DNA of 64,000 bases, taken from NCBI GenBank assembly GCA_021732995.1, contig JAKFWA010000024.1, positions 121,728 to 185,727 of the forward strand. The letters are read 5' to 3'. This DNA comes from Planctomycetaceae bacterium. GTDB taxonomy: Bacteria; Planctomycetota; Planctomycetia; Planctomycetales; Planctomycetaceae. The notes under the pieces are model-generated. The model worked only from the letters and a program-made list of their open reading frames with translations. It did no database searches and had not been told where the DNA came from. Both the position numbers and the translations under genes were made by a program. Positions 1 through 7,588 of this stretch are shown piece after piece; within the stretch, counting starts at the first letter, position 1, and each line of letters starts with the position of its first letter.

Positions 1-547
1 TCTTTTTCAGGAACGCCACCATTTCACTGGATATAGGCGTGTCCGGAACGAACACACCAAACATCGACCGAAAAAATGGCCATGCAGCCTGAAAATGCCC
101 CTTCCGTCTCTCGAAAGGGTGAATCCAAACCCAACCAAGCCTCCAAATATCGGTGTTCAATCTGAAAGAGCAGGCACCGAATGTCTCCCAATGGCCAGGA
201 AACCCTTCCCGCTCGTTGAACCAAAGGAAAGAGCGTGTGTTAGCATCATTTGTGCGTTGTGACGGAGGATAGTATACACGATTAGAGTATTCCGACGCCG
301 TAAAGGGAGGTCTGTCAAATTTCAACTCTCGCACAAAATAGAATGCAAGGGTCTCAACAGCCTTTTTGTACGAGAGTGGCGATGCTTTCGTAATCATGCA
401 CATGCCATTCGGCAGCGACGTGTCGCAATTTTGAATTGAGTCCGACATCGAACTGGCATACGGCTCAATCTTGCCGTGTTCAAGGTCGCCACGAAGTACG
501 GCGGGACGGATGTCGTAATAAGAGTTCGTCAGCGGGAGCGTAGACAT
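1..547 (-). CDS. Partial protein with possible GNAT-like C-terminal region, runs off window
   Basis: An open frame of about 182 codons runs from an ATG at 547 to the left edge without a stop, so the C-terminus lies outside. The visible end contains GWVWIHPFERRKG followed by an AAWPFF segment. A Trp/Pro-rich 'hP..RRkG' stretch like this resembles the acetyl-CoA loop region of GNAT acetyltransferases, but I cannot see a complete domain. The apparent start lies inside the coding region of an esterase-gene fragment read in another frame (480-659), so the natural 5' end has probably been lost by recombination. The function is not recognised with confidence. Confidence 0.45.
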   Translation of the reverse strand, partial: MSTLPLTNSYYDIRPAVLRGDLEHGKIEPYASSMSDSIQNCDTSLPNGMCMITKASPLSYKKAVETLAFYFVRELKFDRPPFTASEYSNRVYYPPSQRTNDANTRSFLWFNEREGFPGHWETFGACSFRLNTDIWRLGWVWIHPFERRKGHFQAAWPFFRSMFGVFVPDTPISSEMVAFLKK

Positions 548-659
548 CAAGGGTTTGCCGGTCGCTCTTTGGCTCGACGTAAGCAAGGTCTCGTTGAACT
601 TTGGGCTCAGCGGCGAGTGCGGTCGAAGCAAATTGAAGCAAGAGGAGAAGGGCTCTCAT
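480..659 (-). pseudogene. 5' fragment of an exported alpha/beta-hydrolase (esterase) gene
   Basis: From an ATG at 659, preceded by GGAG, the frame gives a signal peptide (MRALLLLLQFASTALAAEPK) and then DLAYVEPKSDRQTLDVYAPAD. That is the characteristic start of secreted BD-FAE-type esterases/lipases of planctomycetes. After the APAD stretch, at about 525, the match ends and the frame stops at 480 after 59 codons, so the catalytic domain is missing. A different protein begins in another frame over the same bases. This is a gene start fused to foreign DNA, and any product would be a short exported peptide without activity. Confidence 0.6.
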
Positions 660-801
660 AAGGGCTCCAAGTGAGTCAATAGGTGAGCAATCAGACGCCC
701 AACATTCGGGAGCTAACGGATGTCTGCCCAGAAATGCTAGGCAACCGAACGGTCAGCAATTGCTCGCACTCTACCGGATTTGCGGCTTGCATCCCCCGAT
801 A

Positions 802-815
802 GTTGCACATACAAC
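802..815 (+). promoter_or_regulatory. Predicted MarR operator, copy 1
   Basis: GTTGCACATACAAC is an imperfect inverted repeat (GTTG...CAAC) ending 17 bases before the marR-type start at 833. It lies within GATAGTTGCAYATACAACA, a 19-base stretch that recurs before the next gene (1311-1324) with one difference. MarR proteins bind short palindromes overlapping the promoters of their own and neighbouring genes, so this is the likely autoregulatory site. Confidence 0.6.
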
Positions 816-832
816 AAACATGGGAGTTGAAG

Positions 833-1291
833 ATGAGCAAAGACGAATCTGCTGCAATGATCGACCGAATTGCTGGTGAGTGCATCGCCGTCCGGCTGCG
901 AATGATCAATCGGGTGGTCACCAACATCTACGACGACGCCCTGCGTCCGCTCGACTTGAAGGTCAGCCAAATGAACATCTTGGTCGCCGCTGCCAAGATG
1001 GGAACGGTGCGTCCGACCGATGTCGGCGAATTCCTGCATCTCGACACTTCCACGCTCAGCCGCAACCTCACCCGCATGGAGGCTCGTGGTTGGCTGGAAC
1101 TTGTTGCCGACGACGAGGATGGTCGCTCACAGCCCATTCGGATCACCGCCCAGGGTCGAAAGCTGCTCGATAAGGCTGCTCCCGCCTGGGAAGCAGCCCA
1201 GGCCAAAGTGAAGAAACTGCTGGGCCATGCAGTCGTCGAGCAATTGTCTGAAGCTACCAAGCGAATCAATCAGGCAGCGGCGAACGACTAG
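833..1291 (+). CDS. MarR-family transcriptional regulator
   Basis: A 152-residue protein of normal MarR length. The winged-helix core is visible at about residues 45-100: DVGEFLHLDTSTLSRNLTRMEARGWLEL is a typical recognition-helix region and DEDGRSQPIRITAQGRKLL the beta wing. The ATG at 833 is preferred over one at 803 because GGGAG precedes it and the upstream site would place the operator inside the gene. It lies 43 bp before an iron-sulfur protein gene on the same strand, and both have the same 14-bp palindrome upstream. It probably represses both and responds to a small, perhaps phenolic or oxidising, ligand; the ligand is a guess. Confidence 0.85.
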   Translation: MSKDESAAMIDRIAGECIAVRLRMINRVVTNIYDDALRPLDLKVSQMNILVAAAKMGTVRPTDVGEFLHLDTSTLSRNLTRMEARGWLELVADDEDGRSQPIRITAQGRKLLDKAAPAWEAAQAKVKKLLGHAVVEQLSEATKRINQAAAND

Positions 1292-1310
1292 ATTTCTTTT
1301 TGGGCAGATA

Positions 1311-1324
1311 GTTGCATATACAAC
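1311..1324 (+). promoter_or_regulatory. Predicted MarR operator, copy 2
   Basis: GTTGCATATACAAC lies between the marR-type gene and the iron-sulfur protein gene, 10 bases before the ATG at 1335. It is nearly identical to the site at 802-815. Its closeness to the start codon suggests repression by blocking transcription initiation or early elongation. Confidence 0.6.
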
Positions 1325-1334
1325 AGGTGTTATC

Positions 1335-2672
1335 ATGAAGCTCGAAGAACATCCGACAGTCCAAGCGATTCGCTTGAGAAATCAGGGCCAGAAGCCGCCA
1401 GAACCTCAGATCCTCGATGCGGCGAGCTTGAAGCGGATGGTGCTCGACGCAGGGGCGGATGATGTTGGCATCGTGGAGATCGACAGACCAGCCCTTGATG
1501 ATCAGCGGAGCGACATCCTTAAAGCGTTCCCGCAGACTAAAACGCTTCTCACCTTCGTTGTCCGCATGAATCGGGAGCCGATTCGTTCTCCCGCCCGTTC
1601 GGTTGCCAATCTGGAGTTTCATCATTCCGGCGACCAGGTGAATGAGGTCGCACGCCAAGTTGTCCGGCAACTCGAAGCCGATGGAATTCGTGCGATGAAC
1701 CCGGCGATGGGCTTTCCAATGGAGATGGCCGAGTTCCCCGCCAAGATCTGGATCGTATCTCACAAGCCAGTAGCCGTTGCTGCGGGGCTGGGAATGGTGG
1801 GGATTCATCGCAATGTCATCCATCCGAAGTTCGGGAACTTCATCCTGCTCGGAACCGTGCTGCTCGCCGCCGAGGTTTCCGAATACGACCATCCCATCGA
1901 CTTCAATCCCTGCCTGGAATGCAAACTGTGTGTTGCGGCCTGTCCCGTGGGAGCGATCTCGCCAACTGGAAGCTTCGATTTCTCGGCCTGCTACACGCAC
2001 AACTACCGAGAATTCATGGGCGGCTTCACGGACTGGGTTGAACAAGTGGTCGAAAGCAATGACGCACCGGACTATCGCCGCCGAGTCAGCGATGCAGAGT
2101 CGTCATCGCTTTGGCAGAGTCTCTCGTTTGGTCCAAACTACAAAGCAGCGTACTGCCTGTCGGTTTGCCCTGCGGGTGAGGATGTCATCGGGCCATATCT
2201 CGCCGACAAGAAGGCCCATCTCACCGACACGGTTCGACCACTTCAGGAGAAGGCGGAGACGATCTATGTGCTGAAGAACTCGGATGCCGAAGAACATGTG
2301 GCTAAGCGATTTCCTCACAAGCGTCTGAAACACGTCGGCAACAGCCTGCGACCGAAAGACATTGACGGTTTCTTGAAAGGCGTGCGTAACGTCTTCCAGG
2401 CGGGTCGTTCAAAGGGACTGAATGCCGTTTATCACTTCACATTTATCGGCGACGAGCAGCGAGAAGCCACCATCGAGATTCGTGAGCAAGCGATTTCGGT
2501 GAGCAATGGCCACGTCAAGGAAGCCGACCTGCACATCACCGCCGACTCTGCGACGTGGTTGGGCTTTCTGCGGAAGGAGCGGAACATTGTCTGGGCAATC
2601 CTGCGACGAAAAGTCCAACTGAGAGGACCTCTGAAATTGCTGCTCGGCTTCGGGAAGTGCTTTCCGCAATGA
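1335..2672 (+). CDS. 4Fe-4S oxidoreductase with C-terminal SCP2-like domain
   Basis: A 445-residue protein. Residues 193-203 read CLECKLCVAACP, a CxxCxxCxxxCP ferredoxin-type 4Fe-4S motif, followed by further cysteines (about 219) and CLSVCPAGED (about 275). This is the arrangement of epoxyqueuosine-reductase / reductive-dehalogenase-like proteins. The last 100 residues (FIGDEQREATIEI...VKEADLHITADSATWLGFL) resemble an SCP2 sterol-binding domain. No Tat or Sec signal is seen, so it is cytoplasmic. It is probably a redox enzyme acting on a hydrophobic small molecule under control of the adjacent MarR protein. The substrate is unknown. The ATG at 1335 is chosen because it follows the operator. 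Confidence 0.8.
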   Translation: MKLEEHPTVQAIRLRNQGQKPPEPQILDAASLKRMVLDAGADDVGIVEIDRPALDDQRSDILKAFPQTKTLLTFVVRMNREPIRSPARSVANLEFHHSGDQVNEVARQVVRQLEADGIRAMNPAMGFPMEMAEFPAKIWIVSHKPVAVAAGLGMVGIHRNVIHPKFGNFILLGTVLLAAEVSEYDHPIDFNPCLECKLCVAACPVGAISPTGSFDFSACYTHNYREFMGGFTDWVEQVVESNDAPDYRRRVSDAESSSLWQSLSFGPNYKAAYCLSVCPAGEDVIGPYLADKKAHLTDTVRPLQEKAETIYVLKNSDAEEHVAKRFPHKRLKHVGNSLRPKDIDGFLKGVRNVFQAGRSKGLNAVYHFTFIGDEQREATIEIREQAISVSNGHVKEADLHITADSATWLGFLRKERNIVWAILRRKVQLRGPLKLLLGFGKCFPQ

Positions 2673-2777
2673 GTGACGAAGTTAGTTTGTGCTTTTGACT
2701 CGCCCACTTCAGCACGTTTAATTGCGACGCCAGCCGATGGACTTCAGTGAAGAGATCATTGCCAACGCCCCGAGTCA

Positions 2778-3017
2778 GTGCCGGACTCGCTCTACACTGG
2801 AATCATCAATGATTTGCCTCGTAGATTGGGTCAGCACAACGCAGGAAAGGCGGCACGTTACACTCGCAGCCGACTGCCCGTCTTCGTTGTTTATCAGGAG
2901 GTACAGTCCAGTCGCAGTCATGCGTTGAAAAGAGAGTTGGAGATCAAAGCCCTTTCACGGACGGACAAAGAGTTGTTAATTCGAGCGGCGGGAAATACTA
3001 CGCAGGGGAAATCGTGA
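2778..3017 (+). pseudogene. N-terminally truncated GIY-YIG nuclease
   Basis: 79 residues beginning MPDSLYTGIINDLPRRLGQH, matching the YIG half and the following helices of small UPF0213-type GIY-YIG endonucleases. The intact relative at 19,308-19,586 has the same NDLPRR, QHNAGKA and RYTRSRLPV stretches. The first beta strand with the GIY tyrosine (VYMLRC in the relative) is missing, and I could not find it upstream in any frame. It is therefore probably inactive as a nuclease. Its stop is one base before the ATG of the next gene, so it may still be translated. Confidence 0.65.
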
Positions 3018-3018
3018 A

Positions 3019-3528
3019 ATGATCTTCCGCCTTTCCCAAAAGCTGAACACCAAGATCAAGGCCGGGCCGCTTGCCGAAGTGCCACCGGAAGAACCACCCT
3101 TCTGCGATTGGTCGGCTCATCTGTTTCTCGTCGGTCGCACGCAGTACATCTTGGTCAGCAATACGAAGTCGCTCTACTCGACCGTGATCTTAGGCAAGGG
3201 GATCAACGACTCCGGCACGTTCATTGAGAGAGCGTTGGAGAGCCTGCGGAAGTCCCTGGCCGACGACAACCAGCAACTCGTCTTTAGCCGGTTTATCGCT
3301 CCTGGTGCCAGTACGGTTCGATTCGCCAAGTCGCTCAACAGAACCGTCACGAGTTCGATGAACGAACTGATTTTGAATGCAACAGCGGCACTCGAAGATG
3401 GTGAGGCACCCTACGACGTGGGCTTCCAGCTCAACGATGTGCTTTTGTCAGCAATAGCTCCGAGCAAGTCAGCGAAATACGGGAGACCACGAGAAGCGTT
3501 CCAAGCAATGGCAAGGGAAATGGATTGA
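3019..3528 (+). CDS. DUF6933-type protein
   Basis: A 169-residue soluble protein beginning MIFRLSQKLNTKIK and carrying DWSAHLFLVGRTQYILVSNT, SLYSTVI, and a late SLNRTVTSSMNELI segment. This is the pattern of the DUF6933 family, a widespread family of unknown function often found on mobile elements. It starts one base after the preceding truncated GIY-YIG gene, suggesting co-transcription. It is followed by a 430-bp gap that ends in a convergent terminator hairpin. No catalytic motif is evident. Confidence 0.65.
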   Translation: MIFRLSQKLNTKIKAGPLAEVPPEEPPFCDWSAHLFLVGRTQYILVSNTKSLYSTVILGKGINDSGTFIERALESLRKSLADDNQQLVFSRFIAPGASTVRFAKSLNRTVTSSMNELILNATAALEDGEAPYDVGFQLNDVLLSAIAPSKSAKYGRPREAFQAMAREMD

Positions 3529-3766
3529 CGCTCGTTACGAAAATCTCTGGCTCCATCGATGTTGAAACAAAGTGCTGATTGACACTGCCGACAGATGAAC
3601 CTTCCGAAGAGACTGGCCCTGCCCGCTGTTGCTCTCTATTTGATAGACTTGGGAGCTTCCGCCAGAAAAAACTTGCGACAGGCACCGCATTTCAGGCGGC
3701 GGCGATTTTTTGAAAGTCGCTTTTGCAAAGTGCTTTGCCCCCACGCCAGAATCGAAAAGTTTCCGA

Positions 3767-3783
3767 GTTACAATAAATGTAAC
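3767..3783. repeat. 17-bp palindrome family, copy 1
   Basis: GTTACAATAAATGTAAC has perfect arms GTTACA/TGTAAC. It is the most symmetric member of the element-wide RTTACAA-N3-TTGNAAY family. Confidence 0.5.
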
Positions 3784-3851
3784 CGGGGCGGTCTTCTCCA
3801 CCTGGCCGGGGTATGGAACCTGGTTTGGCAGGATTTTGTTGGAATTGTTGC

Positions 3852-3868
3852 ATTACAATTTTTGCAAC
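3852..3868. repeat. 17-bp palindrome family, copy 2
   Basis: ATTACAATTTTTGCAAC. It shares the ATTACAATTTTTG core with the copy at 31,315-31,331. Confidence 0.5.
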
Positions 3869-3902
3869 AAGCGTGGTCCTAAAGACAACACTCGGGCAAC
3901 CA

Positions 3903-3950
3903 GAACGAGCGGGGACTTCAGTCATTTGGCTGAAGCCCCGCTTCGTTTCT
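3903..3950. terminator. Convergent (bidirectional) terminator hairpin
   Basis: A long stem pairs AGCGGGG and CTTCAG with CTGAAG and CCCCGCT around a short loop. It lies between the plus-strand DUF6933-type gene and the minus-strand gene ending at 3962. There is no strong T-run, but the stem is GC-rich and well placed. Confidence 0.6.
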
Positions 3951-3961
3951 GGTTTCACGAA

Positions 3962-4255
3962 TCAATACTCTTCTGGCAGAAGAAGTGTGGTCGCTGTTTG
4001 ATCCGCTTCAGTGATGATCCAAAGCTTGGTCCCTCTGCTCGTGTGATAGCTCGACAACAATCGCTCACTGTGAAGCAAGGCGTCTTCGTTGGCCTGTCGA
4101 TCATCCTCACAGACATCGCCCCAATCTCCATTGAGATGACGCTTCAAGAACTCCTCAGGCGATTGGCCACTCAGTGTGAGTGCTTCTAAGGCACCTGGCG
4201 TGGCGACAACTTGTCCGAGGCTGAAGCGAGGCTGGGTTTCGTTCGTTGAGATCAT
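3962..4255 (-). CDS. Conserved hypothetical protein of mobile elements (97 aa)
   Basis: Begins MISTNETQPRFSLGQVVATP and ends GTKLWIITEADQTATTLLLPEEY. This protein type is frequent on plasmids and integrative elements, next to ArdC or RuvB-like genes, and is sometimes mislabelled as a type I restriction subunit. It has no recognised catalytic motif. The ATG at 4255 is preferred over an upstream site at 4378 because AGAG precedes it and the longer version would run into a terminator hairpin. It is the last gene of the minus-strand block that starts at ArdC. Confidence 0.75.
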   Translation of the reverse strand: MISTNETQPRFSLGQVVATPGALEALTLSGQSPEEFLKRHLNGDWGDVCEDDRQANEDALLHSERLLSSYHTSRGTKLWIITEADQTATTLLLPEEY

Positions 4256-4338
4256 GATTCTCTTTCGTGGTTGGTGTTTGGAATCGCTGACAACACCAAG
4301 CCGAGGTCCAAGCCACATGAACGAGTTGCGGAAACGAC

Positions 4339-4368
4339 AAGAGCCAAGGCGTCGTTGCCTTGGCTCTT
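4339..4368 (-). terminator. Hairpin terminator after the 4391-4798 gene
   Basis: A perfect 12-bp stem (AAGAGCCAAGGC / GCCTTGGCTCTT) with a 6-base loop sits 23 bases beyond the end of the upstream minus-strand gene. It probably reduces read-through into the 3962-4255 gene. Confidence 0.65.
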
Positions 4369-4390
4369 GGTTCATCACTCTGTGATTCGA

Positions 4391-4798
4391 TCAGACTTCC
4401 ACATCGTCCCAGCAGAAGTCGGTGGGTTTCACACCTTCGGTCGGCAATCCTTCACCGTGATACGTGCAGACGAAGGGCTGCTTGGCTCCTTCCTGACCGT
4501 GGATCAGTAGATGATCCAGATCAAGCACTTGGCCGTGCGGGCCATAGTGTCGGTCGTCTTCGGGATAGTCACCGAGGTTCGCTTCCTCAACCACGATGTG
4601 ATGACCGTGTTGTTCCGAGTCGGCGAGTTCGTCGATGGCGTCCGATACGCTGTCGGCTTCGACAACCAGATAGAGCGATGTGTAGCCGCCGCCGATCTCG
4701 ATCAGCCACGTCTTGCCGAACCAGTCGCCCGGATTGATGACGGGAATGTCTTTGAGTTCGTGGCCGTGGAAAGTGGCGTTTGCGGTGATCTGTGGCAT
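4391..4798 (-). CDS. Conserved hypothetical protein (135 aa)
   Basis: Begins MPQITANATFHGHELKDIPV and continues with WFGKTWLIEIGGGYTSLYLVVEA. It is acidic and rich in His in the middle (EQHGHHIVVEEANLGDYPEDD), without a transmembrane segment or recognised catalytic motif. The ATG at 4798 has AGGAG upstream, so this start is favoured over 4813. It is one of a string of short same-strand genes between ArdC and the element's left part. The function is unknown. Confidence 0.7.
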   Translation of the reverse strand: MPQITANATFHGHELKDIPVINPGDWFGKTWLIEIGGGYTSLYLVVEADSVSDAIDELADSEQHGHHIVVEEANLGDYPEDDRHYGPHGQVLDLDHLLIHGQEGAKQPFVCTYHGEGLPTEGVKPTDFCWDDVEV

Positions 4799-4849
4799 CT
4801 GCGTGTCTCCTGAAGGAAGGGGTAGTGACACGCAGATGCATTGGTCCGA

Positions 4850-5269
4850 TCAATTCTCCACAAGCTCTGTTTGGAACGCTTCCTCGTCTTCAGCATCAAG
4901 CTCTGCAAAGTGGTCGGCCAGACTACGAGCATGATGACGAGCATCGTCGTCGGTGCTGTTGTCGATCAGTTCGCCACGAAACAGCATGCCGTCCTCGCCA
5001 AGTGCATAGCCGACGATGAACCGCCCACGAGGCAGGCGGAACACGAGAGCAACAGCCCCTTCCCAATACCGCTCAACAATCTCAGAACGTGAGCCGAGCA
5101 TCGTCTTGCCACACCAAGTCGTCAGGCAGATTCCGTTGCGTTCTTCCTTCGTGTAACCGGTAATGCTGCGTCCGATGACTGATGCACCGAGAGCGACAAA
5201 GTCTCGGCCTTCGTGTTCGATAACGCCCAGTTCAACTTGCCCGTGCCGCTCGCAACGTGTTGAAGTCAT
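4850..5269 (-). CDS. Conserved hypothetical protein (139 aa)
   Basis: Starts MTSTRCERHGQVELGVIEHE at 5269 with GGGGAGACAG before the ATG; an upstream extension to 5413 lacks such a site and overlaps the opposite gene. The protein is predicted soluble with an acidic C-terminus (DAEDEEAFQTELVEN). The central segment WEGAVALVFRLPRGRFIVGYALGEDG suggests a small beta-rich domain. No known family is recognised. It lies in the ArdC-to-left minus-strand block. Confidence 0.65.
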   Translation of the reverse strand: MTSTRCERHGQVELGVIEHEGRDFVALGASVIGRSITGYTKEERNGICLTTWCGKTMLGSRSEIVERYWEGAVALVFRLPRGRFIVGYALGEDGMLFRGELIDNSTDDDARHHARSLADHFAELDAEDEEAFQTELVEN

Positions 5270-5309
5270 CTGTCTCCCCGTCGTGTTAGTGGATAGTTCC
5301 AACAACACG

Positions 5310-5996
5310 ATGAGGAGGTCCAAAGCCTTACTGGGAATGTGCAGTATGGGAAGTCGCCAAAGTCGATCGAAGTATGTCATCGTCCAAGCAGGGCCACTGC
5401 ATTGGATCGACAAAGACCGTAGTTTTGATCCGGGCGTCGAACTAGATAAGTCATTTGCGGATGAACTTGATTGTCCAGTCGCCGATTCTCTCGTGATGGC
5501 ACTCAGGCGAACCTTCAGCCTGACTTATCCTACAAAGCCGTTCGTTGAAGGCATGGCCGAGGCGATCACCGAAATCCGACGAATTGGGACTGAGGTGCTT
5601 GTAGAGATGCCTGAAGTATTGGGCGAACTTGCGTTGAAGCCGATCCCACGTCCGTTGGTGGATTCGAGAACTCCCAAGGGAGAGCTGTTTCTGTTCTATC
5701 TCGCTAAAACATCAGACCTTCGCATCACGGTAAAGCACGAGAATCGCAAGCGGTCCTTACTCAATCTAATAGGTCACATGCCCGCCGATGTATTGATTCG
5801 AACGCTGAGAACGGTGGTCTCTGATAGCTTCACCGAGATGCACGATGAGTATGAGCATCGTGCGGTCCTGAGAAGCATGCGATCCAAGGTCTGGGCGGTG
5901 CTGCCAGCATACAACGAGGTGCTCCGAGAAATTGAAGCCGAGCCAATCGCCGAGATTGTCGCAGAGGAAAGCGACGAGCCAACTGAGGATGTGTGA
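5310..5996 (+). CDS. Hypothetical protein (about 228 aa)
   Basis: A plus-strand gene within an otherwise minus-strand block. The coding pattern is convincing from SKYVIVQAGPLHWIDKD to an acidic tail EEPSDEPT-like (EESDEPTEDV). The start is uncertain: ATG at 5310, or 5337 or 5345. A GAGGAGG stretch lies at 5312-5318, too far from 5337 for normal spacing. It has no recognised motif, signal peptide or membrane segment. It ends 38 bp from the convergent tyrosine recombinase gene and starts divergently from the 4850-5269 gene. Function unknown. Confidence 0.6.
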   Translation: MRRSKALLGMCSMGSRQSRSKYVIVQAGPLHWIDKDRSFDPGVELDKSFADELDCPVADSLVMALRRTFSLTYPTKPFVEGMAEAITEIRRIGTEVLVEMPEVLGELALKPIPRPLVDSRTPKGELFLFYLAKTSDLRITVKHENRKRSLLNLIGHMPADVLIRTLRTVVSDSFTEMHDEYEHRAVLRSMRSKVWAVLPAYNEVLREIEAEPIAEIVAEESDEPTEDV

Positions 5997-6034
5997 AGTC
6001 AGACTGTGAATGGCCGGTACGGCTTGAGATTCCT

Positions 6035-6961
6035 TCAGAACGGCAAGTAATTCCCACTGGAATCGCTGGGTCGTGCATGCAAGTACTTGCCGGTCGTTGC
6101 CACACTGCTGTGCCCTAAGGTTTGCTGAACCAGATGAATCGGGCAGCCTCTATCCAGTGCATGACTGGCATGAGCGTGGCGAAACCAGTGGCAAGAGACA
6201 TCTTTGTTGATGCCTGCCCGTTCGGCTGCTTTAACCACGATTCGCCAGACCTGCGACTCGTCCAAGTGACCTCGCTTGCGACTGCGAAAAACCGGAGCAT
6301 CAGGGTGGGCATCGTTTTGCAAAATTTGTAACGCCTGCCAAACACTCGGCGGGATCAACACGCTTCTGGTCTTGTCGCCTTTCCCGAACACCGTGATCTG
6401 ACCGCCGTCAGTTCGTTCGTGAAGATGACGCCACTTGAGAGAGCAGATCTCTGAGACACGGAAACCGCCAGCATAAAGCGTCAGCAGGATCGCTCGGTTG
6501 CGAGGGTTGGGTTCCAACGAATTGATTCGCAAGACTTCAGCTTCGCTGAGAATTCGCTCGGCGAGCTGGTCCCTGAATCCAGGCACTTGGAGCGGCCCAG
6601 CAACATCGAAGGGGAAGTAGCCGATACGAAACCCGAAGGCGAACAGGCTTTTGACTGCCGACAGGGCTCGATGAATGGACGCTGGTTTGAGATCAGCCTC
6701 CGCCAAGGAATCGGCAAACCCTTGAACGTCGCTCAGGGTCACCGATCGCAGCGGCTTGTTGAGGTACTTTACGGCTCGGTCCACTTCTCGACGGTAGGCC
6801 CGTTGTGTTTCGTTCGGACGACCGTGAAGCCAGAGGGTGACAAGATGCTCGTCCGAGTCGGCCTGTGCGGCAGGTGGTGCGATCCCAGATTCCGGCGAAT
6901 ACAAGGTAACGTGACTTACCTTGCGTAATTCCGCACAACTTTCGTTCTGGTCTTCGGACAT
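6035..6961 (-). CDS. Tyrosine recombinase (XerC/D-like integrase)
   Basis: 308 residues with a SAM-like N-terminal core-binding domain (about 38-120) and a complete catalytic domain. Arg168 is in GGFRVSEI, Lys194/197 in FGKGDK, His258/Arg261 in HWFRHAHASH, His284 in TLGHSS, and the nucleophile Tyr293 in GKYLH. This recombinase cuts and rejoins DNA through a 3'-phosphotyrosine. Because a separate large serine integrase sits at the element's right end, this one may resolve multimers, move an internal module, or be left over from an older element. It follows an HTH gene on the same strand. An alternative start lies at 6979. Confidence 0.9.
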   Translation of the reverse strand: MSEDQNESCAELRKVSHVTLYSPESGIAPPAAQADSDEHLVTLWLHGRPNETQRAYRREVDRAVKYLNKPLRSVTLSDVQGFADSLAEADLKPASIHRALSAVKSLFAFGFRIGYFPFDVAGPLQVPGFRDQLAERILSEAEVLRINSLEPNPRNRAILLTLYAGGFRVSEICSLKWRHLHERTDGGQITVFGKGDKTRSVLIPPSVWQALQILQNDAHPDAPVFRSRKRGHLDESQVWRIVVKAAERAGINKDVSCHWFRHAHASHALDRGCPIHLVQQTLGHSSVATTGKYLHARPSDSSGNYLPF

Positions 6962-7084
6962 AATTCGCACACCTTCCACTGAGTTTTCAGGCAGCTTTCG
7001 AGCACTGGCCGAACACCTATCAGCCAGACTTCAACGCCTTCCGCACACGGTCCACTCACAGGCAATCCAACTTTTGCACTCGAA

Positions 7085-7546
7085 TCACGCAGTTCCCACA
7101 CGCTTCAAGTGTCGGAAAACTGTGCGGAGAATGTCCTGTTCTTCGATACCCGCTATGCCTTTCGGGTAGCAATCGGTCACAGCTTGCTCCACCAAGGCGG
7201 TTGTCAGACCACTCAGTCCAAGTGCATGCAGACTGGTGATGAGTTCGGAGAAGTCGGCCTTTGGTCGTGGCGGAGCGGTGACCTTGGGAGTGGTCTCGCC
7301 GGTACGTTCATAGAACAGCACGTACTGCCCATTCACGCCGATGCCCAAGTCACGAGCCTTCAAGTTGTCGGCCACCATTGAGGCGTTGTAGTACGGTCGG
7401 TCGTTAACCAGCTTCAGCGGAGCATGGAAGGTTCCCTTTCGCACGTGGGCGTAAAATTGGCTTCGGGACATGCCAATTAACTCACACATCTTGGACACAC
7501 TGATTGCAGCTTTGATTCGATCATCGTTCATTGTTTGGGCACTCAT
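7085..7546 (-). CDS. HTH (excisionase/MerR-like) DNA-binding protein
   Basis: 153 residues. The N-terminal part, AAISVSKMCELIGMSRSQFYAHVRKGTFHAPL, is a helix-turn-helix of the AlpA/excisionase type, followed by a wing-like VNDRPYYNASMVADNL. The C-terminal half is predicted helical (ELITSLHALGLSGLTTALVEQAV) and may oligomerise. Start 7546 is chosen because AAGGGG precedes it. It lies directly upstream of the tyrosine recombinase gene and downstream of the RuvB-like gene, so it probably regulates or directs the recombinase. Confidence 0.7.
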   Translation of the reverse strand: MSAQTMNDDRIKAAISVSKMCELIGMSRSQFYAHVRKGTFHAPLKLVNDRPYYNASMVADNLKARDLGIGVNGQYVLFYERTGETTPKVTAPPRPKADFSELITSLHALGLSGLTTALVEQAVTDCYPKGIAGIEEQDILRTVFRHLKRVGTA

Positions 7547-7588
7547 CGGTCGGTCCCCTTTCACGAATCGAACAGGTCCAGAACGCTG

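Larger units (their letters stand above)
3529..3902. other. Gap with two 17-bp palindromes
   Basis: No convincing gene is present. The stretch contains two copies of a palindrome family found across the element: GTTACAATAAATGTAAC at 3767-3783 and ATTACAATTTTTGCAAC at 3852-3868, with centres 85 bp apart. It lies between convergent genes, so these copies are not in an obvious promoter unless a short untranslated gene is present. Confidence 0.5.

Noticed and set aside
1266..2045. 259-codon antisense frame over the iron-sulfur protein gene
   Set aside because: The sense strand has the 4Fe-4S motifs and operator. The antisense frame is His/Arg-rich with no motif.
6322..6332. TTGCAAAATTTGTAAC match to the 17-bp palindrome family
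   Set aside because: It falls inside the tyrosine recombinase gene and encodes LQILQ, so chance is a sufficient explanation. It was not counted in the family. A similar weak match at 43,363-43,379 is inside the ParB-methyltransferase gene.
6035..6961. Tyrosine recombinase as the integrase responsible for the comM insertion
   Set aside because: It is 39 kb from the junction, while the large serine recombinase reads directly into it and the junction has a serine-type symmetric core.
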